This document shows, one piece after another, positions 45,136 to 53,806 of a DNA stretch of 64,000 nucleotides. This DNA is from UBA2166 sp964463965 (lineage in GTDB: Bacteria; Nitrospirota; Nitrospiria; Nitrospirales; UBA2166): positions 1-64,000 of the forward strand of contig CAYXED010000009.1 in the NCBI GenBank assembly GCA_964463965.1. Reading direction: 5' to 3'. The notes under the pieces were generated by a model, which saw only the letters and a list, made by a program, of their open reading frames with translations, had not been told where the DNA came from and ran no database searches. Both the position numbers and the translations under genes were made by a program. Position 1 is the first letter of the stretch. Each line of letters opens with the position of its first letter.

Positions 45136-46377
45136 ATGAAATCCCTAATTTTAATAGTAGTAGTGCTTATAGTCGTACTGGTTGCCACGGCACACGCGCA
45201 GGGTCCTGGAAAAATAACAGGTACTGAGTTTAACCCAGCCGTTACTCTCATTTTAGATCCACGCTTCACAAACATTGACAGCGACGAATTGCAATTGCCT
45301 GGTTTTCAACTGGGTGGAGAGGCAGGCTTAGCTGAACATGGATTCTCTACAGGCCATACTGAATTGAGATTTTCTTCCAATATCGATGACAAGTTTTATG
45401 GCTCGATGACTACTGCCATTGTGACGGAAGACGGTGCTGCAGAGATTGAATTTGAAGAAGCCTTTATTGAGACTCTGGCACTTGGCTCTGGTTTTACGCT
45501 TAAAGGCGGACGTTTTTTCTCAGGCGTTGGATACCTGAATGCCTTTCACGATCATGTGCATGATTTTGCCGATCGGCCCTTGGTGTATGACGCCATTTTT
45601 GGAGGGCATCTTTTGGATAATGGCGTACAAGCTCGCTGGGTCGCACCAACGGATCTTTACTTGAGTGTTGGTGGAGAGGTCACAGCAGGCTCAGAGTTTC
45701 CTGGTGGGGAAAATGAAGGTAATGACCAGGGGATGGCATTGTTTGCCAACGCAGGTGGAGACATTGGCAACAGTTCAAGTTGGCTTTTGGGTGCAAGTTA
45801 TTACAGGGCACAATTTGATGTACGTGAAGCCGGTGGACATCATCATGGTGAAGGGGGCGCTGGAGCTGACAATGAACTGCTTGATGGGGATGTGGAGGTT
45901 GCCGGGCTTGATTTTGTTTACAAATGGGCACCCAATGGAAATAGTAGAAATACGAACTTTAAACTTCAAGGTGAGTACTTTCTAAAAAATGAGGTAGGTG
46001 CAGCTGAATTTACCGAAGACATACACAGTGCTGAAGCCGACTACGATGGTCAGCAACAAGGGTTTTATGTCCAGGGTGTTTATCAGTTTATGCCACAGTG
46101 GCGAGTTGGAGTTAGATATGATCATTTACAAGCGAATAACGCTATTACCAATTTCTCTGGCTCAGGTATTGATCAGGAGGAATTTCTCGAAGAGTCCGGT
46201 CTTGGTGTAGAAGGCGATCCGACAAGAAGTAGCATAATGGTCGATTATTCACCGAGCCACTTCAGCCGGATTCGTTTGCAGTATAGTCAATTTGATAATG
46301 GGCATGAGGAACTCAATAACATGATTACCCTTCAATTTACGATGAGTCTTGGCTCTCATGGTGCCCACACCTTCTAA
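45136..46377 (+). CDS. Outer-membrane porin-like barrel, zinc-locus type, copy 2
   Basis: 413 aa, AGGAG upstream. The signal peptide (to AHAQG) is followed by many amphipathic strands (GFQLGGEAGLAEHGF, EAFIETLALGSGFTLKGGRFF). His-containing loops HDHVHDF and GGHHHGEGG could bind zinc. GVQARWVAPTDLY matches the barrel at 43221. The last strands (SSIMVDYSPSHFSRIRLQYSQF) end in GAHTF. It is followed 72 bases later by an HTH and the zinc-binding protein gene. It probably is a metal-responsive outer-membrane channel. Confidence 0.7.
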   Translation: MKSLILIVVVLIVVLVATAHAQGPGKITGTEFNPAVTLILDPRFTNIDSDELQLPGFQLGGEAGLAEHGFSTGHTELRFSSNIDDKFYGSMTTAIVTEDGAAEIEFEEAFIETLALGSGFTLKGGRFFSGVGYLNAFHDHVHDFADRPLVYDAIFGGHLLDNGVQARWVAPTDLYLSVGGEVTAGSEFPGGENEGNDQGMALFANAGGDIGNSSSWLLGASYYRAQFDVREAGGHHHGEGGAGADNELLDGDVEVAGLDFVYKWAPNGNSRNTNFKLQGEYFLKNEVGAAEFTEDIHSAEADYDGQQQGFYVQGVYQFMPQWRVGVRYDHLQANNAITNFSGSGIDQEEFLEESGLGVEGDPTRSSIMVDYSPSHFSRIRLQYSQFDNGHEELNNMITLQFTMSLGSHGAHTF

Positions 46378-46449
46378 GTGGTTGTGTTTGCAGAATGGGA
46401 TTCGTTTAGAGTATTCAAATACTGATATAACAGGAGATAGGAAGAGTTT

Positions 46450-46686
46450 ATGTATATGCGTCAAAAACAATTGCTTAGAGTGGATGAGACAGCAGCATTG
46501 CTGAATGTCAGTCGATGGACAGTATATCGTTGGGTCGACGAAGGGAGTCTTGTTGGTACAAAGATTGGAAAAGGAAGTCTGCGAATTTTTTCACGATCAG
46601 TGCACGCACTTATACGTAATAATACTACCTCTGAGAATGCGATGGGAGAATATAATGAAGCTCTTTATAGCCATTATCAGCTTTAA
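46450..46686 (+). CDS. Excisionase-type HTH protein overlapping the zinc-binding protein gene
   Basis: 78 aa. LLRVDETAALLNVSRWTVYRWVDEGSLVGTKIGKGSLRI is a winged HTH of the HTH_17/excisionase kind and is highly similar to the HTH at 33370. Its end overlaps the start of the ZnuA-like gene (46655) by 32 bases in another frame. Small HTH proteins of this kind normally bind DNA and assist recombination or act as repressors. No recombinase lies here, so a local regulatory or translational coupling role is more likely. Confidence 0.65.
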   Translation: MYMRQKQLLRVDETAALLNVSRWTVYRWVDEGSLVGTKIGKGSLRIFSRSVHALIRNNTTSENAMGEYNEALYSHYQL

Positions 46687-47554
46687 TTTGCTTTTAGTCA
46701 CTTCTCCAGCCTTTGCCACGCTGAATGTATTTGCCTGTGAACCAGAATGGAAGTCCCTCATTGAGGCAATCGGTGGTGACCTCGTAAAAGCCTATTCAGC
46801 AACGAATGCCTTTCAAGACTCTCATCACATAGAAGCGCGGCCTTCTTTAATCGCTAAAACGCGCCAGGCAGACCTGATGGTATGTACTGGTGCTGGCCTT
46901 GAAATAGGGTGGCTCCCTTTGCTGCAAAGGCAGTCTGGTAATGCGGCCATTCAAACAACTAAACCAGGATTTTTCTCAGCCACATCTCAGGTAGAACTCC
47001 TCGAGGTGCCCAAAGAGGTTGATCGTGCCCAAGGCGACATTCACGCAAGTGGCAACCCTCATGTTCATTGGGACCCATACCGGATGATCACAATCGCTGA
47101 GGCGATCACAAAACGTTTGCAAATGCTTGATCCAAAGCACTTCGATGATTATCAGAAAAAACTTGAAACGTTTATTGTAGATTGGAAAACGCATATACGA
47201 CATTGGGAAACGGAAGCAATGGGATTGCGCGGGAAGAAAGCGATCGTTTATCACAGGAGCTGGAGTTATTTACTTAACTGGTTAAATGTTGAGGTAGTCG
47301 GCAACCTAGAACCAAAGCCAGGTGTCCCTCCAACCAGTTCACATCTGACGACTTTGGTGAACAAGGCCCGCTCAGATAAACCGGATTATATTTTGATTGC
47401 CAATTTCCAAGACGAAAGAGGTGCTCAATGGCTCAGAGAAAAGATCAATGTTCCAATTCTAAACTTGCCTTTTACGGTCGGCGGAAGTAAGCAAGCGAAG
47501 GACTTGGTCTCACTCTATAGCGAAGTGATTACGGCATTAGTGGAAGCTGAATAA
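46655..47554 (+). CDS. znuA: ZnuA-like zinc ABC transporter substrate-binding protein
   Basis: 299 aa from the ATG at 46655 (GGGAGAA upstream). The signal peptide (to SPAFA-TL) exports it to the periplasm. It is a cluster A-I type metal-binding protein, with His in HHIEARPSL, the HVHWDPY loop, the YHRSWSYLL segment and a C-terminal LNLPFTVGG. It captures Zn (or Mn) for the permease encoded 12 bases downstream. The family often uses three His and one acidic or extra His ligand. The metal is inferred from the context and not proved. Confidence 0.85.
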   Translation: MKLFIAIISFNLLLVTSPAFATLNVFACEPEWKSLIEAIGGDLVKAYSATNAFQDSHHIEARPSLIAKTRQADLMVCTGAGLEIGWLPLLQRQSGNAAIQTTKPGFFSATSQVELLEVPKEVDRAQGDIHASGNPHVHWDPYRMITIAEAITKRLQMLDPKHFDDYQKKLETFIVDWKTHIRHWETEAMGLRGKKAIVYHRSWSYLLNWLNVEVVGNLEPKPGVPPTSSHLTTLVNKARSDKPDYILIANFQDERGAQWLREKINVPILNLPFTVGGSKQAKDLVSLYSEVITALVEAE

Positions 47555-47566
47555 GGGACCGTTTTA

Positions 47567-48358
47567 ATGGACCAACTTTTTTTTCAAGCTGAAATACTTT
47601 GGCCTGCGATGGTTGTAGGCCTGCTTGTTGTGGCAACACATGTTCCTTTGGGAAGGGAAGTTTTTCAGAGGGGCATTATTTTTGTGGACTTGGCTATTGC
47701 TCAAATTGCAGCATTTGGGGTAATCGCGTCGAATACAATAGAGCTCTATGATCATGGCAATCAATCGCACATCCATATTCCGCCAACATTGATTGCAATT
47801 GGGACAGCCATTATGGGTTCTTTATTTCTATACAAACTGAGAAAATTGGAGGTGCGCGTTCAGGAGTCAATTATAGGCATTCTGTTTATACTTGCGGCGA
47901 CTGGGATTTTATTGCTCCTATCGGTTCATCCACATGGAGGGGAACAATTAAAGGAGACTCTCATTGGCCAAATTTTATGGCTTCAGGCAAAAGAGCTACT
48001 ACCGCTTTTTCTCTCTTATACAGCGATACTTTTCGTTTGGTACACTTTACGAAATAAACTAGGCGAGTGGCTTTTTTATCCACTATTTGCAGTTACCATT
48101 ACCTTATCGACTCAAGTTGTTGGGGTCTACTTGGTGTTTGCTAGTTTAATCATTCCGACTTTAGCAACATTCAAACATAGAAACCCCTTAGTAAAAGCAT
48201 TTGTACTGGGTGTGATGGGATACGCAACCGGGTTGATATTTTCGGCACTTTTTGATTTTCCAGCCGGAGCCGCTATAGTCTGGTGTTTAGCGCTTATCGC
48301 ACTGTTCTACTATTGTGTGTCAGTGTTGTTGGAAAAAATCAATCACGATAGCATATAG
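47567..48358 (+). CDS. znuB: ZnuB-like metal ABC transporter permease
   Basis: 263 aa with about seven to nine membrane helices (AMVVGLLVVATHVPLG, FVDLAIAQIAAFGVIAS, LLFLPLF-type helices, VVGVYLVFASLIIPTLATF). The ABC-3 permease hallmark is VDLAIAQIAAFG. A His-rich loop (HGNQSHIHI) is typical of zinc members. It follows ZnuA by 12 bases. The ATPase gene (znuC) is not found next to it or anywhere in the window, so it must use an ATPase encoded elsewhere. Confidence 0.85.
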   Translation: MDQLFFQAEILWPAMVVGLLVVATHVPLGREVFQRGIIFVDLAIAQIAAFGVIASNTIELYDHGNQSHIHIPPTLIAIGTAIMGSLFLYKLRKLEVRVQESIIGILFILAATGILLLLSVHPHGGEQLKETLIGQILWLQAKELLPLFLSYTAILFVWYTLRNKLGEWLFYPLFAVTITLSTQVVGVYLVFASLIIPTLATFKHRNPLVKAFVLGVMGYATGLIFSALFDFPAGAAIVWCLALIALFYYCVSVLLEKINHDSI

Positions 48359-48438
48359 ACGGGGTGTACCTAGGTATAGCTTGGAAGGATTCTTTTTGTG
48401 ATTGGGTGGAGTGTTTTGTCTGAAGAAGCAAAGCTAAA

Positions 48439-49104
48439 TCAGAAATTGATCAGAATACCGAGTGTAATTGGCCAAAACTTTACGTCAAGTTCTGACTTAG
48501 ATGAGGGGATCATTCCGTAGTAGTAGCCGGATTCTGCATAGAGAGAGAGATTTGGTGCGACAAGGTACTCTGCTCCGAGGCGACTACTAAATACAAGACC
48601 TTCATCGTCTGTTAGTTCGAAGGATTCATTGGTTGAGTTTAAATTATAGCTCCCATATCCGACCCCACCCACACCATAAAAATTAAATTTACGTGGATTG
48701 GTTACTCGGTCCCATAAATACCCCTTACTATTTAGAGAGAACACCGTGCCTTGCGTTGTGCCAAAGTCTGCATCTCCAGGGAAGGCTGCATGTGAGGCTC
48801 GTGTAGTAAAGTCGGCTAGGGTAAACATTCCTTCAAACTCGAGGTCAAAACGTGATGTGATGTTATAGCCGAGTTTGAGGTTTAAGCCGGGGGCGTCACT
48901 GGTAGGGAAAGTTGTCCCATCGACGAAAGTTGATTGTAGGATATCAGTTTCGAGAGTGGGACTAGAAAAGTTACTAACCGCGTATGTAACTCCCAAGGCA
49001 CCATAAAACCCGTCGTTGGGATCAGTAGCGTCTTGGGCGCTTGAGAGCACAGGAAGAGTGATAAAACTAATCAAACATAAGAGAATGAGAGATACTGGTT
49101 TCAT
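48439..49104 (-). CDS. Outer-membrane beta-barrel protein, paralogue 3 of 4
   Basis: 221 aa. The signal peptide ends near LSSA-QD. The start of the mature part is GFYGALGVTYAVSNFSSP and the end is LGAEYLVAPNLSLYAESGYYYGM...WPITLGILINF, matching the barrels at 449, 42209 and 49850. It is convergent with the znuB-like gene. No ligand inferred. Confidence 0.7.
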   Translation of the reverse strand: MKPVSLILLCLISFITLPVLSSAQDATDPNDGFYGALGVTYAVSNFSSPTLETDILQSTFVDGTTFPTSDAPGLNLKLGYNITSRFDLEFEGMFTLADFTTRASHAAFPGDADFGTTQGTVFSLNSKGYLWDRVTNPRKFNFYGVGGVGYGSYNLNSTNESFELTDDEGLVFSSRLGAEYLVAPNLSLYAESGYYYGMIPSSKSELDVKFWPITLGILINF

Positions 49105-49273
49105 CGTCGTTATCTCTTCCTAGAGAGAGTCAAATTCTACCGAATTCAGTCAGAGAAAGCCAATATGCGTATAAATTTTAGTAACCAAAGTGTTGTGAGT
49201 AGGTACAGCACAATACTGATTATGCGCCCTTTGAATCATCATCAACCAGAAGCATAAACCAGTTTTTATGCCA

Positions 49274-49495
49274 TCAAGTGATTTCAGGACTGTTGCAGGC
49301 TCTGATATTTCGAACAGCCTCCGCAACGGCGCGTAATTCTCTCTGGATTTCTCCGTGAAACATAATTTTCGAGGGGGTTCCATACTCAGCTGATGCTTGT
49401 GGGATCGTCTGACTAATGTAGGGCAGTGATGCAATGCTGAGTGCGATCAAAGCAAAACCAACGAGAATGGCTTTTGGTGTGGTGAGTGTGGTCAT
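49274..49495 (-). CDS. Small single-helix membrane protein of unknown function
   Basis: 73 aa from the ATG at 49495, with a strong AGGAGG before it; the frame continues upstream without ribosome signals. One membrane helix or signal (ILVGFALIALSIASLPY) is followed by a short helix (EIQRELRAVAEAVRNI) and a single Cys near the end (RACNSPE). It lies between the barrel gene at 48439 and the DUF2892 gene at 49582. Confidence 0.55.
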   Translation of the reverse strand: MTTLTTPKAILVGFALIALSIASLPYISQTIPQASAEYGTPSKIMFHGEIQRELRAVAEAVRNIRACNSPEIT

Positions 49496-49581
49496 GCCTT
49501 CCTCCTCTATTTTCACTTCCACCATGGTAGGCGTCCAAGGTGATTGTTAGTGTTCCCGTTCACTGAGGTCCGGTAAGACTA

Positions 49582-49806
49582 TTATTCTTGAGATGGTGGT
49601 TTACATGTATTGAGGCCAAGAAGTGCATAGAGTGGGCAGATGGTAACAACCCCTGTGACCAAGCTAACACCTCCCAGCGTATAGAGTGTCCATTGCCATA
49701 TTTGTGTTATGCCTAGTATTTGTGAAAAGTAGCCTAAAACAAGAAGTCCAATACCGCCAACAATTCTCAGTGTGCGATCTGTTGCACCAACGTTACACAT
49801 TGTCAT
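49582..49806 (-). CDS. DUF2892 (YgaP-like) membrane protein
   Basis: 74 aa with AAAGGAG before the ATG. It has MCNVGATDRTLRIVGGIGLLVLGYFS and LYTLGGVSLVTGVVTICPLYALLGLNTC, the DUF2892 pattern of two membrane helices as found in the inner-membrane part of YgaP. The ICPLYALLGLNTC segment is typical. No rhodanese domain is attached here. Its function is unclear, possibly in sulfur metabolism. Confidence 0.8.
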   Translation of the reverse strand: MTMCNVGATDRTLRIVGGIGLLVLGYFSQILGITQIWQWTLYTLGGVSLVTGVVTICPLYALLGLNTCKPPSQE

Positions 49807-49849
49807 GACGTTCTCCTTTCAGGTAAGAGGTGCCATTGTGGTGGGTATG

Positions 49850-50485
49850 TCAAAAGTTTAGCATCACGCCAGCTTTAATAGGAATAAACGATCTGTCATC
49901 AAGGTTGCCGAGTCCGAGGTAATAAGATATTTCGCTATAAAGGGAGAGGGTGCTTGTGAGAGTATACTCAGCTCCCACGCCGGCGTGTAGCATCAATCCA
50001 ATACTAGTTTCGGTTCTAAATGGTTCTTCGAGTTTTCTTTTTTCATTAAAGAGCCCATATCCAGCGCCAACAATCCCATAAGGATGAAACTGACTCTTAT
50101 TGATGACCCTGTCAGTAAAATAACCTTTGGCATTCATCGACAGCACGTTGCCCTTAATCCTTTCAAGCTCTTTCACTGTTTGATCTGGTTGCGTGCCTTC
50201 AACATTAAAACCGGCTAAGACAAGAGCATCGAATTCAACATCAAATTGAGAGTTCAGACTGTATCCAAACTTTAGGTTTCCCCCAATGGCATTATTTGCT
50301 GAGATAGTTGTGCCTGTCGGTAGTAGCCCTGTAGTGGTAAAGGGATCAAGGTCAAAACTTTGAACAGCAAATGCTCCACCAAGAGTACCGTAAAATCCTG
50401 TCATCGGAGCTTTTTGTGCTGTTGCTAGGCTTGGTATAGCCATTACCACAAAACTCAAGAAGAGGATGGGGAATAGTGATTTCAT
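49850..50485 (-). CDS. Outer-membrane beta-barrel protein, paralogue 4 of 4
   Basis: 211 aa, AAGGAGG upstream. Signal peptide to LATA-QK. The mature N-terminus GFYGTLGGAFAVQSFDLDP and the end GVGAEYTLTSTLSLYSEISYYLGLGNLDDRSFIPIKAGVMLNF are the closest match to the barrel at 449. The strands FGYSLNSQFDVEFDALVLAG are shared. It is 745 bp from paralogue 3 on the same strand, with two small genes between them. Confidence 0.7.
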   Translation of the reverse strand: MKSLFPILFLSFVVMAIPSLATAQKAPMTGFYGTLGGAFAVQSFDLDPFTTTGLLPTGTTISANNAIGGNLKFGYSLNSQFDVEFDALVLAGFNVEGTQPDQTVKELERIKGNVLSMNAKGYFTDRVINKSQFHPYGIVGAGYGLFNEKRKLEEPFRTETSIGLMLHAGVGAEYTLTSTLSLYSEISYYLGLGNLDDRSFIPIKAGVMLNF

Positions 50486-50650
50486 TGTGGTCCTCCTTTT
50501 GATGATTGTTATCCTGAATTTTCCACAAATTCATGATTGCGGAATTTAAACAACATATATAACTGTAGCAAGATCTATCAGATTTTTCTTCATGTTCTGA
50601 ATACTACTCTTCTTCGATCAATCGTTCAAATATAGGGTGCCCAGGGGCAA

Positions 50651-52543
50651 TTATGCTTTTTCAAAGAGGGCATTAAGAGACGTATTTTCTAGGAGTGTGA
50701 TGGTACAGGGGGCCGTCCCAAAACATTTGCTGCCACGCCAGCCAGAGAAAGCAAACCCAGGTGAGGGAAAAGCTGTAAGAGTGATACGGGTTCCCGCGTC
50801 GAAGGCGGCTTCACATGTGTTTCCACAGAGAATCCCTCTTGGGGTGCTGGTCACGTTGCCAGTTCCGGTGATAGCCATACTCAAGCGGATCTGAGGCACG
50901 GGTTGTTGTGGAAGAGTTGTTGGTGACGGAGGGTTGGGTGGAAGAGGAAGAGTTGTTGGTGACGGAGGTTTGGGTGTTTGGGGGATGGTATCTGTAGTTG
51001 GTGATTGTGGAGGCGTAATCTTGCGTGGCGCGGAGTCAATGTTGAGTGTGTATGGGCCAAGCCGAGATCCCGGTATAATTGTGATATCAGTCAGTAGAGG
51101 ACGCGAATATGTAAAGGTACATGTTTCTGGCATTACGTTGGTGATACAGGATCCGAATTGCTCACCTGTTAATCCGTCAGCTACAAGGAGATCAAAATTA
51201 TTTGAGGTAGCATGGGTGAGTGTCAATCGTACAGTTTGAGCATCTTTCACTTTCAGGCGATACACATCGCGATCGCCGGGAAAGTTTATTGCTCCTCGGA
51301 TGCGGATGCTATCGTTGGGACGAATCCCTCCTGCGTTGATGGGACCCACCTGTTCTTGTTCTGTGAGTAAGGTGTCTTTCACACTCTCGCGCTGTGGAAT
51401 CTGTTCGACGATGATGTTATTGAGTTCATCGGTTTCTTCAATCACTTCCGTGTGATCAATCGAAACGACAATAAAGAGATTCATCATCGCCTCAAGGTTT
51501 TTGAATTTCAGTTTAGCTGCGGTATTGGTTCTGATATTTTCATCAATGCAACGTTGGGTTAGCAGTTTGTCGTTGAGGTCTAAAATGATATCGCGTGAGA
51601 GGAAGACGCTTGCCATAATGCATTGATTTGGCAGTGGGCCTCCTAGTTGTGTAAAGGCAAGCTTGAGAACCAGTACATCGCCTGAGTTCTTGATCTTATG
51701 TTTCAGTTTTTTAAGCGTTCCACTAAGGTCAAGAGGGAGGGTCGTGGGTATTGGTAGTGGGATGGGAGTTTGTGCTACAGGGGGGGGTAATGGTAATGGA
51801 GTCGTGGAGGTTGAAGGTGGAGTAGCCGACTCGGTTAGGAGGGGGAACTTTACTGCATGGGCCCCGGCAATATCATCCGGTTGGATCGTGTCTATCGCGT
51901 CTCCAAGGGTATCAGATGACTTCATGATGCTGATTACATTTTGGCCATGCTGATCAGGATGATCAAGTCCCATGGAATGCCCAACTTCGTGAATTGCGAC
52001 ACGAAGAAAATCGAGGAGAAGGCCTCCTTCTTCTGCTCGTTGTGTGGGCCCTGGGTAAGCATTCCACGCTGTTCTTGAATTGAAGAGAATATCTGTTTCA
52101 TAGTCTCGTGATCTTGCTCCATCAACAGACCCATCAGGGTTTCTTACCTCTATCCATCGTGCAATGTTCATTCCTACAGTATCTCCCCAATCTAGACCAC
52201 ATTGAGATGGCGTGAGGACTACGGTACTGAAACCATCCATCTGGCACCAATCACGGTCTTGTGGAGTTTCTAGACTACTAAAGAAATTATGATCGGGTAG
52301 ATGTCCAACACCTACATCATTCCATGCAGTTATGGCACGTTCGAGTAATAACGCGAAGCTTGTGTCCCCATAGCCGCTTGTTGGATTTGTATTAGTCGGG
52401 AGTAGATTGTTTAGTACAACGCGATTCCCTGGTGTGGGAGGTGTTAATACAAAGGAGTGTGCCGAATTTTGTACGTTGACCATGATGATGCATGTTGCGA
52501 GTGTAGCTATAATCCAGTGGTATTGGGTTTTAGGGGTGCTCAT
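50651..52543 (-). CDS. Secreted matrixin-like (M10) metalloprotease with CARDB, PPC and InlB modules
   Basis: 630 aa. A signal peptide (to NSAHS) is followed by a metzincin domain with HEVGHSMGLDHPD (HExxHxxGxxHxxD) and the Met-turn segment VISIMKSS. CARDB (LDLSGTLKKLKHKIKN), a PPC-like domain (GAINFPGDRDVYRLKV, FDLLVADGLTG), a Pro/Thr-rich linker (SPTTLPLPP repeated) and one InlB B-type repeat (GNVTSTPRGILCGNTC...GWRGSKC) follow. The start overlaps the stop of its upstream partner by four bases (ATGA). It probably degrades extracellular protein. The C-terminal modules may bind the surface. Confidence 0.85.
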   Translation of the reverse strand: MSTPKTQYHWIIATLATCIIMVNVQNSAHSFVLTPPTPGNRVVLNNLLPTNTNPTSGYGDTSFALLLERAITAWNDVGVGHLPDHNFFSSLETPQDRDWCQMDGFSTVVLTPSQCGLDWGDTVGMNIARWIEVRNPDGSVDGARSRDYETDILFNSRTAWNAYPGPTQRAEEGGLLLDFLRVAIHEVGHSMGLDHPDQHGQNVISIMKSSDTLGDAIDTIQPDDIAGAHAVKFPLLTESATPPSTSTTPLPLPPPVAQTPIPLPIPTTLPLDLSGTLKKLKHKIKNSGDVLVLKLAFTQLGGPLPNQCIMASVFLSRDIILDLNDKLLTQRCIDENIRTNTAAKLKFKNLEAMMNLFIVVSIDHTEVIEETDELNNIIVEQIPQRESVKDTLLTEQEQVGPINAGGIRPNDSIRIRGAINFPGDRDVYRLKVKDAQTVRLTLTHATSNNFDLLVADGLTGEQFGSCITNVMPETCTFTYSRPLLTDITIIPGSRLGPYTLNIDSAPRKITPPQSPTTDTIPQTPKPPSPTTLPLPPNPPSPTTLPQQPVPQIRLSMAITGTGNVTSTPRGILCGNTCEAAFDAGTRITLTAFPSPGFAFSGWRGSKCFGTAPCTITLLENTSLNALFEKA

Positions 52544-53178
52544 GGGGAGAGCCTATCCTTGACCTCGTCTAGAAATTGAGAAAGTGATAATGGCGTGTTG
52601 TTGCGGCGTTGCGTGCGTGGTGGCGCTCCATGGTGTTTCTGGGGGTGGAGGGAAGGCTCGGTCACCACTGTGTCATTTTTTCCAATGCCGACAACAAGGC
52701 GACCATCGGATGCAACAAGGACTTCGGTTTTCGTATCAGGATCTTGGTGGACGCGGAATTGCCCTTGCGCGACGCCTACAAGAGGAAACATTATGGTTCC
52801 ATTGCCTTTTATAAACAGGGTGTATGTCACTCCACGTTGGAACGTTGGTGCTCCATGGACTTTCATGTGTTTGCCATCTACTACCCCACCAAGCATTTGT
52901 AGTGGGTAGGAAGCTTCGTTGTGCTCACCTTTCACCACTTCTCGAATGTGGAGCCAGACATCGGTGACAATGAGGCCGTCGGTGAGTATTCTTCCGTGCA
53001 TCTCTTGCACGGTACCAACAAGGATTAAGTCTGCTTCTGCAATCAAGGCGGAGAATTTTTTGTCTTTTGCTACCAACGCAAGGCTTGGTGAGGAAACAAG
53101 CGTGAGAAGAAAGATTAAGGTTGCCAGAACTATTTTAGTCTGTAGGCGGGGAATATAATGGGCTAGATCATAGCGCAT
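52540..53178 (-). CDS. Periplasmic partner protein of matrixin genes
   Basis: 212 aa with a signal peptide (to SPSLA-LV). It is beta-rich: ADLILVGTVQEMHG, VTDVWLHIREVVKGEH, a Gly-rich QMLGGVVDGKHMKVHGAPTF and RGVTYTLFIKG. The end is charged (LSLSQFLDEVKD). From memory, proteins of this kind are often encoded directly upstream of secreted matrixins, and here the stop overlaps the protease start (ATGA). A chaperone or inhibitor role is possible; no family name is known to me. Confidence 0.6.
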   Translation of the reverse strand: MRYDLAHYIPRLQTKIVLATLIFLLTLVSSPSLALVAKDKKFSALIAEADLILVGTVQEMHGRILTDGLIVTDVWLHIREVVKGEHNEASYPLQMLGGVVDGKHMKVHGAPTFQRGVTYTLFIKGNGTIMFPLVGVAQGQFRVHQDPDTKTEVLVASDGRLVVGIGKNDTVVTEPSLHPQKHHGAPPRTQRRNNTPLSLSQFLDEVKDRLSP

Positions 53179-53232
53179 GAGTTATGCCTCACAGAGTGTT
53201 TAGTTCCAACAATATCTTTAGGCTGCAAGCTA

Positions 53233-53496
53233 TTATGCTAGACGTTTTGAAAGAGTATTGTATATCCAGGCAAAGAAGAAAGTAGCTACCCCTCCATCGA
53301 TAGCCCCCCAGAAAAGTCCAATAGTGCTTCCAAGTGGGGTGACGGTGTATCCCATGTAGGCAAGCCCTAACCAGTTTTCGAATTGATTCACATGTTCTGG
53401 GCTGCCAAAGGCGAGAACCCACCAGGTCATAAAAAAGACGCTGCCCCCCCAGATGAAAGCAGCAGTAATAGAAAAGGCCTTAATATTAAACAGCAT
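53233..53496 (-). CDS. Small holin-like membrane protein
   Basis: 87 aa from the ATG at 53496 (AAGGAGAACGT upstream). The longer open frame (to 53640) adds a hydrophobic stretch but has no good RBS. The pattern is LFNIKAFSITAAFIWGGSVFFMTWW, then YTVTPLGSTIGLFWGAIDGGVATFFFAWIYN, as in the small proteins annotated as bacteriophage holin in many non-phage genomes. Three hydrophobic segments. There is no phage context. Confidence 0.6.
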   Translation of the reverse strand: MLFNIKAFSITAAFIWGGSVFFMTWWVLAFGSPEHVNQFENWLGLAYMGYTVTPLGSTIGLFWGAIDGGVATFFFAWIYNTLSKRLA

Positions 53497-53806
53497 ACGT
53501 TCTCCTTCAATTTTGTGATTTTTGCCTGGATTCTTATTAAAAAATACTACTGCAAGCAGCATTATAAGTAGTAGTACAAGCATTACTACTAGTCCAGGAT
53601 GGATGATCGAGCTGCGAATAATCATGGGGCCTATGCTCAAGGATTTAAATGTTGAGTTGACGGCGTACCCGCATGTTTGCCTGTCAATGTAAAATGCTAC
53701 GCCTATCTCTCGCAGAGGTCAAACAAAGGACCTGTGTCCTTCATCAAGAGTCAATGGGATTTCAATGAGTTAACGGGTTACACGCGCCTCCTTCTTTGTT
53801 CAGTTT

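Noticed and set aside
46450..46686. Mobile element based on the excisionase-type HTH
   Set aside because: No integrase, transposase or terminal repeats are found near either HTH.
53233..53496. Prophage remnant because of a holin-like product
   Set aside because: No other phage gene nearby; this small membrane family is common in non-phage contexts.
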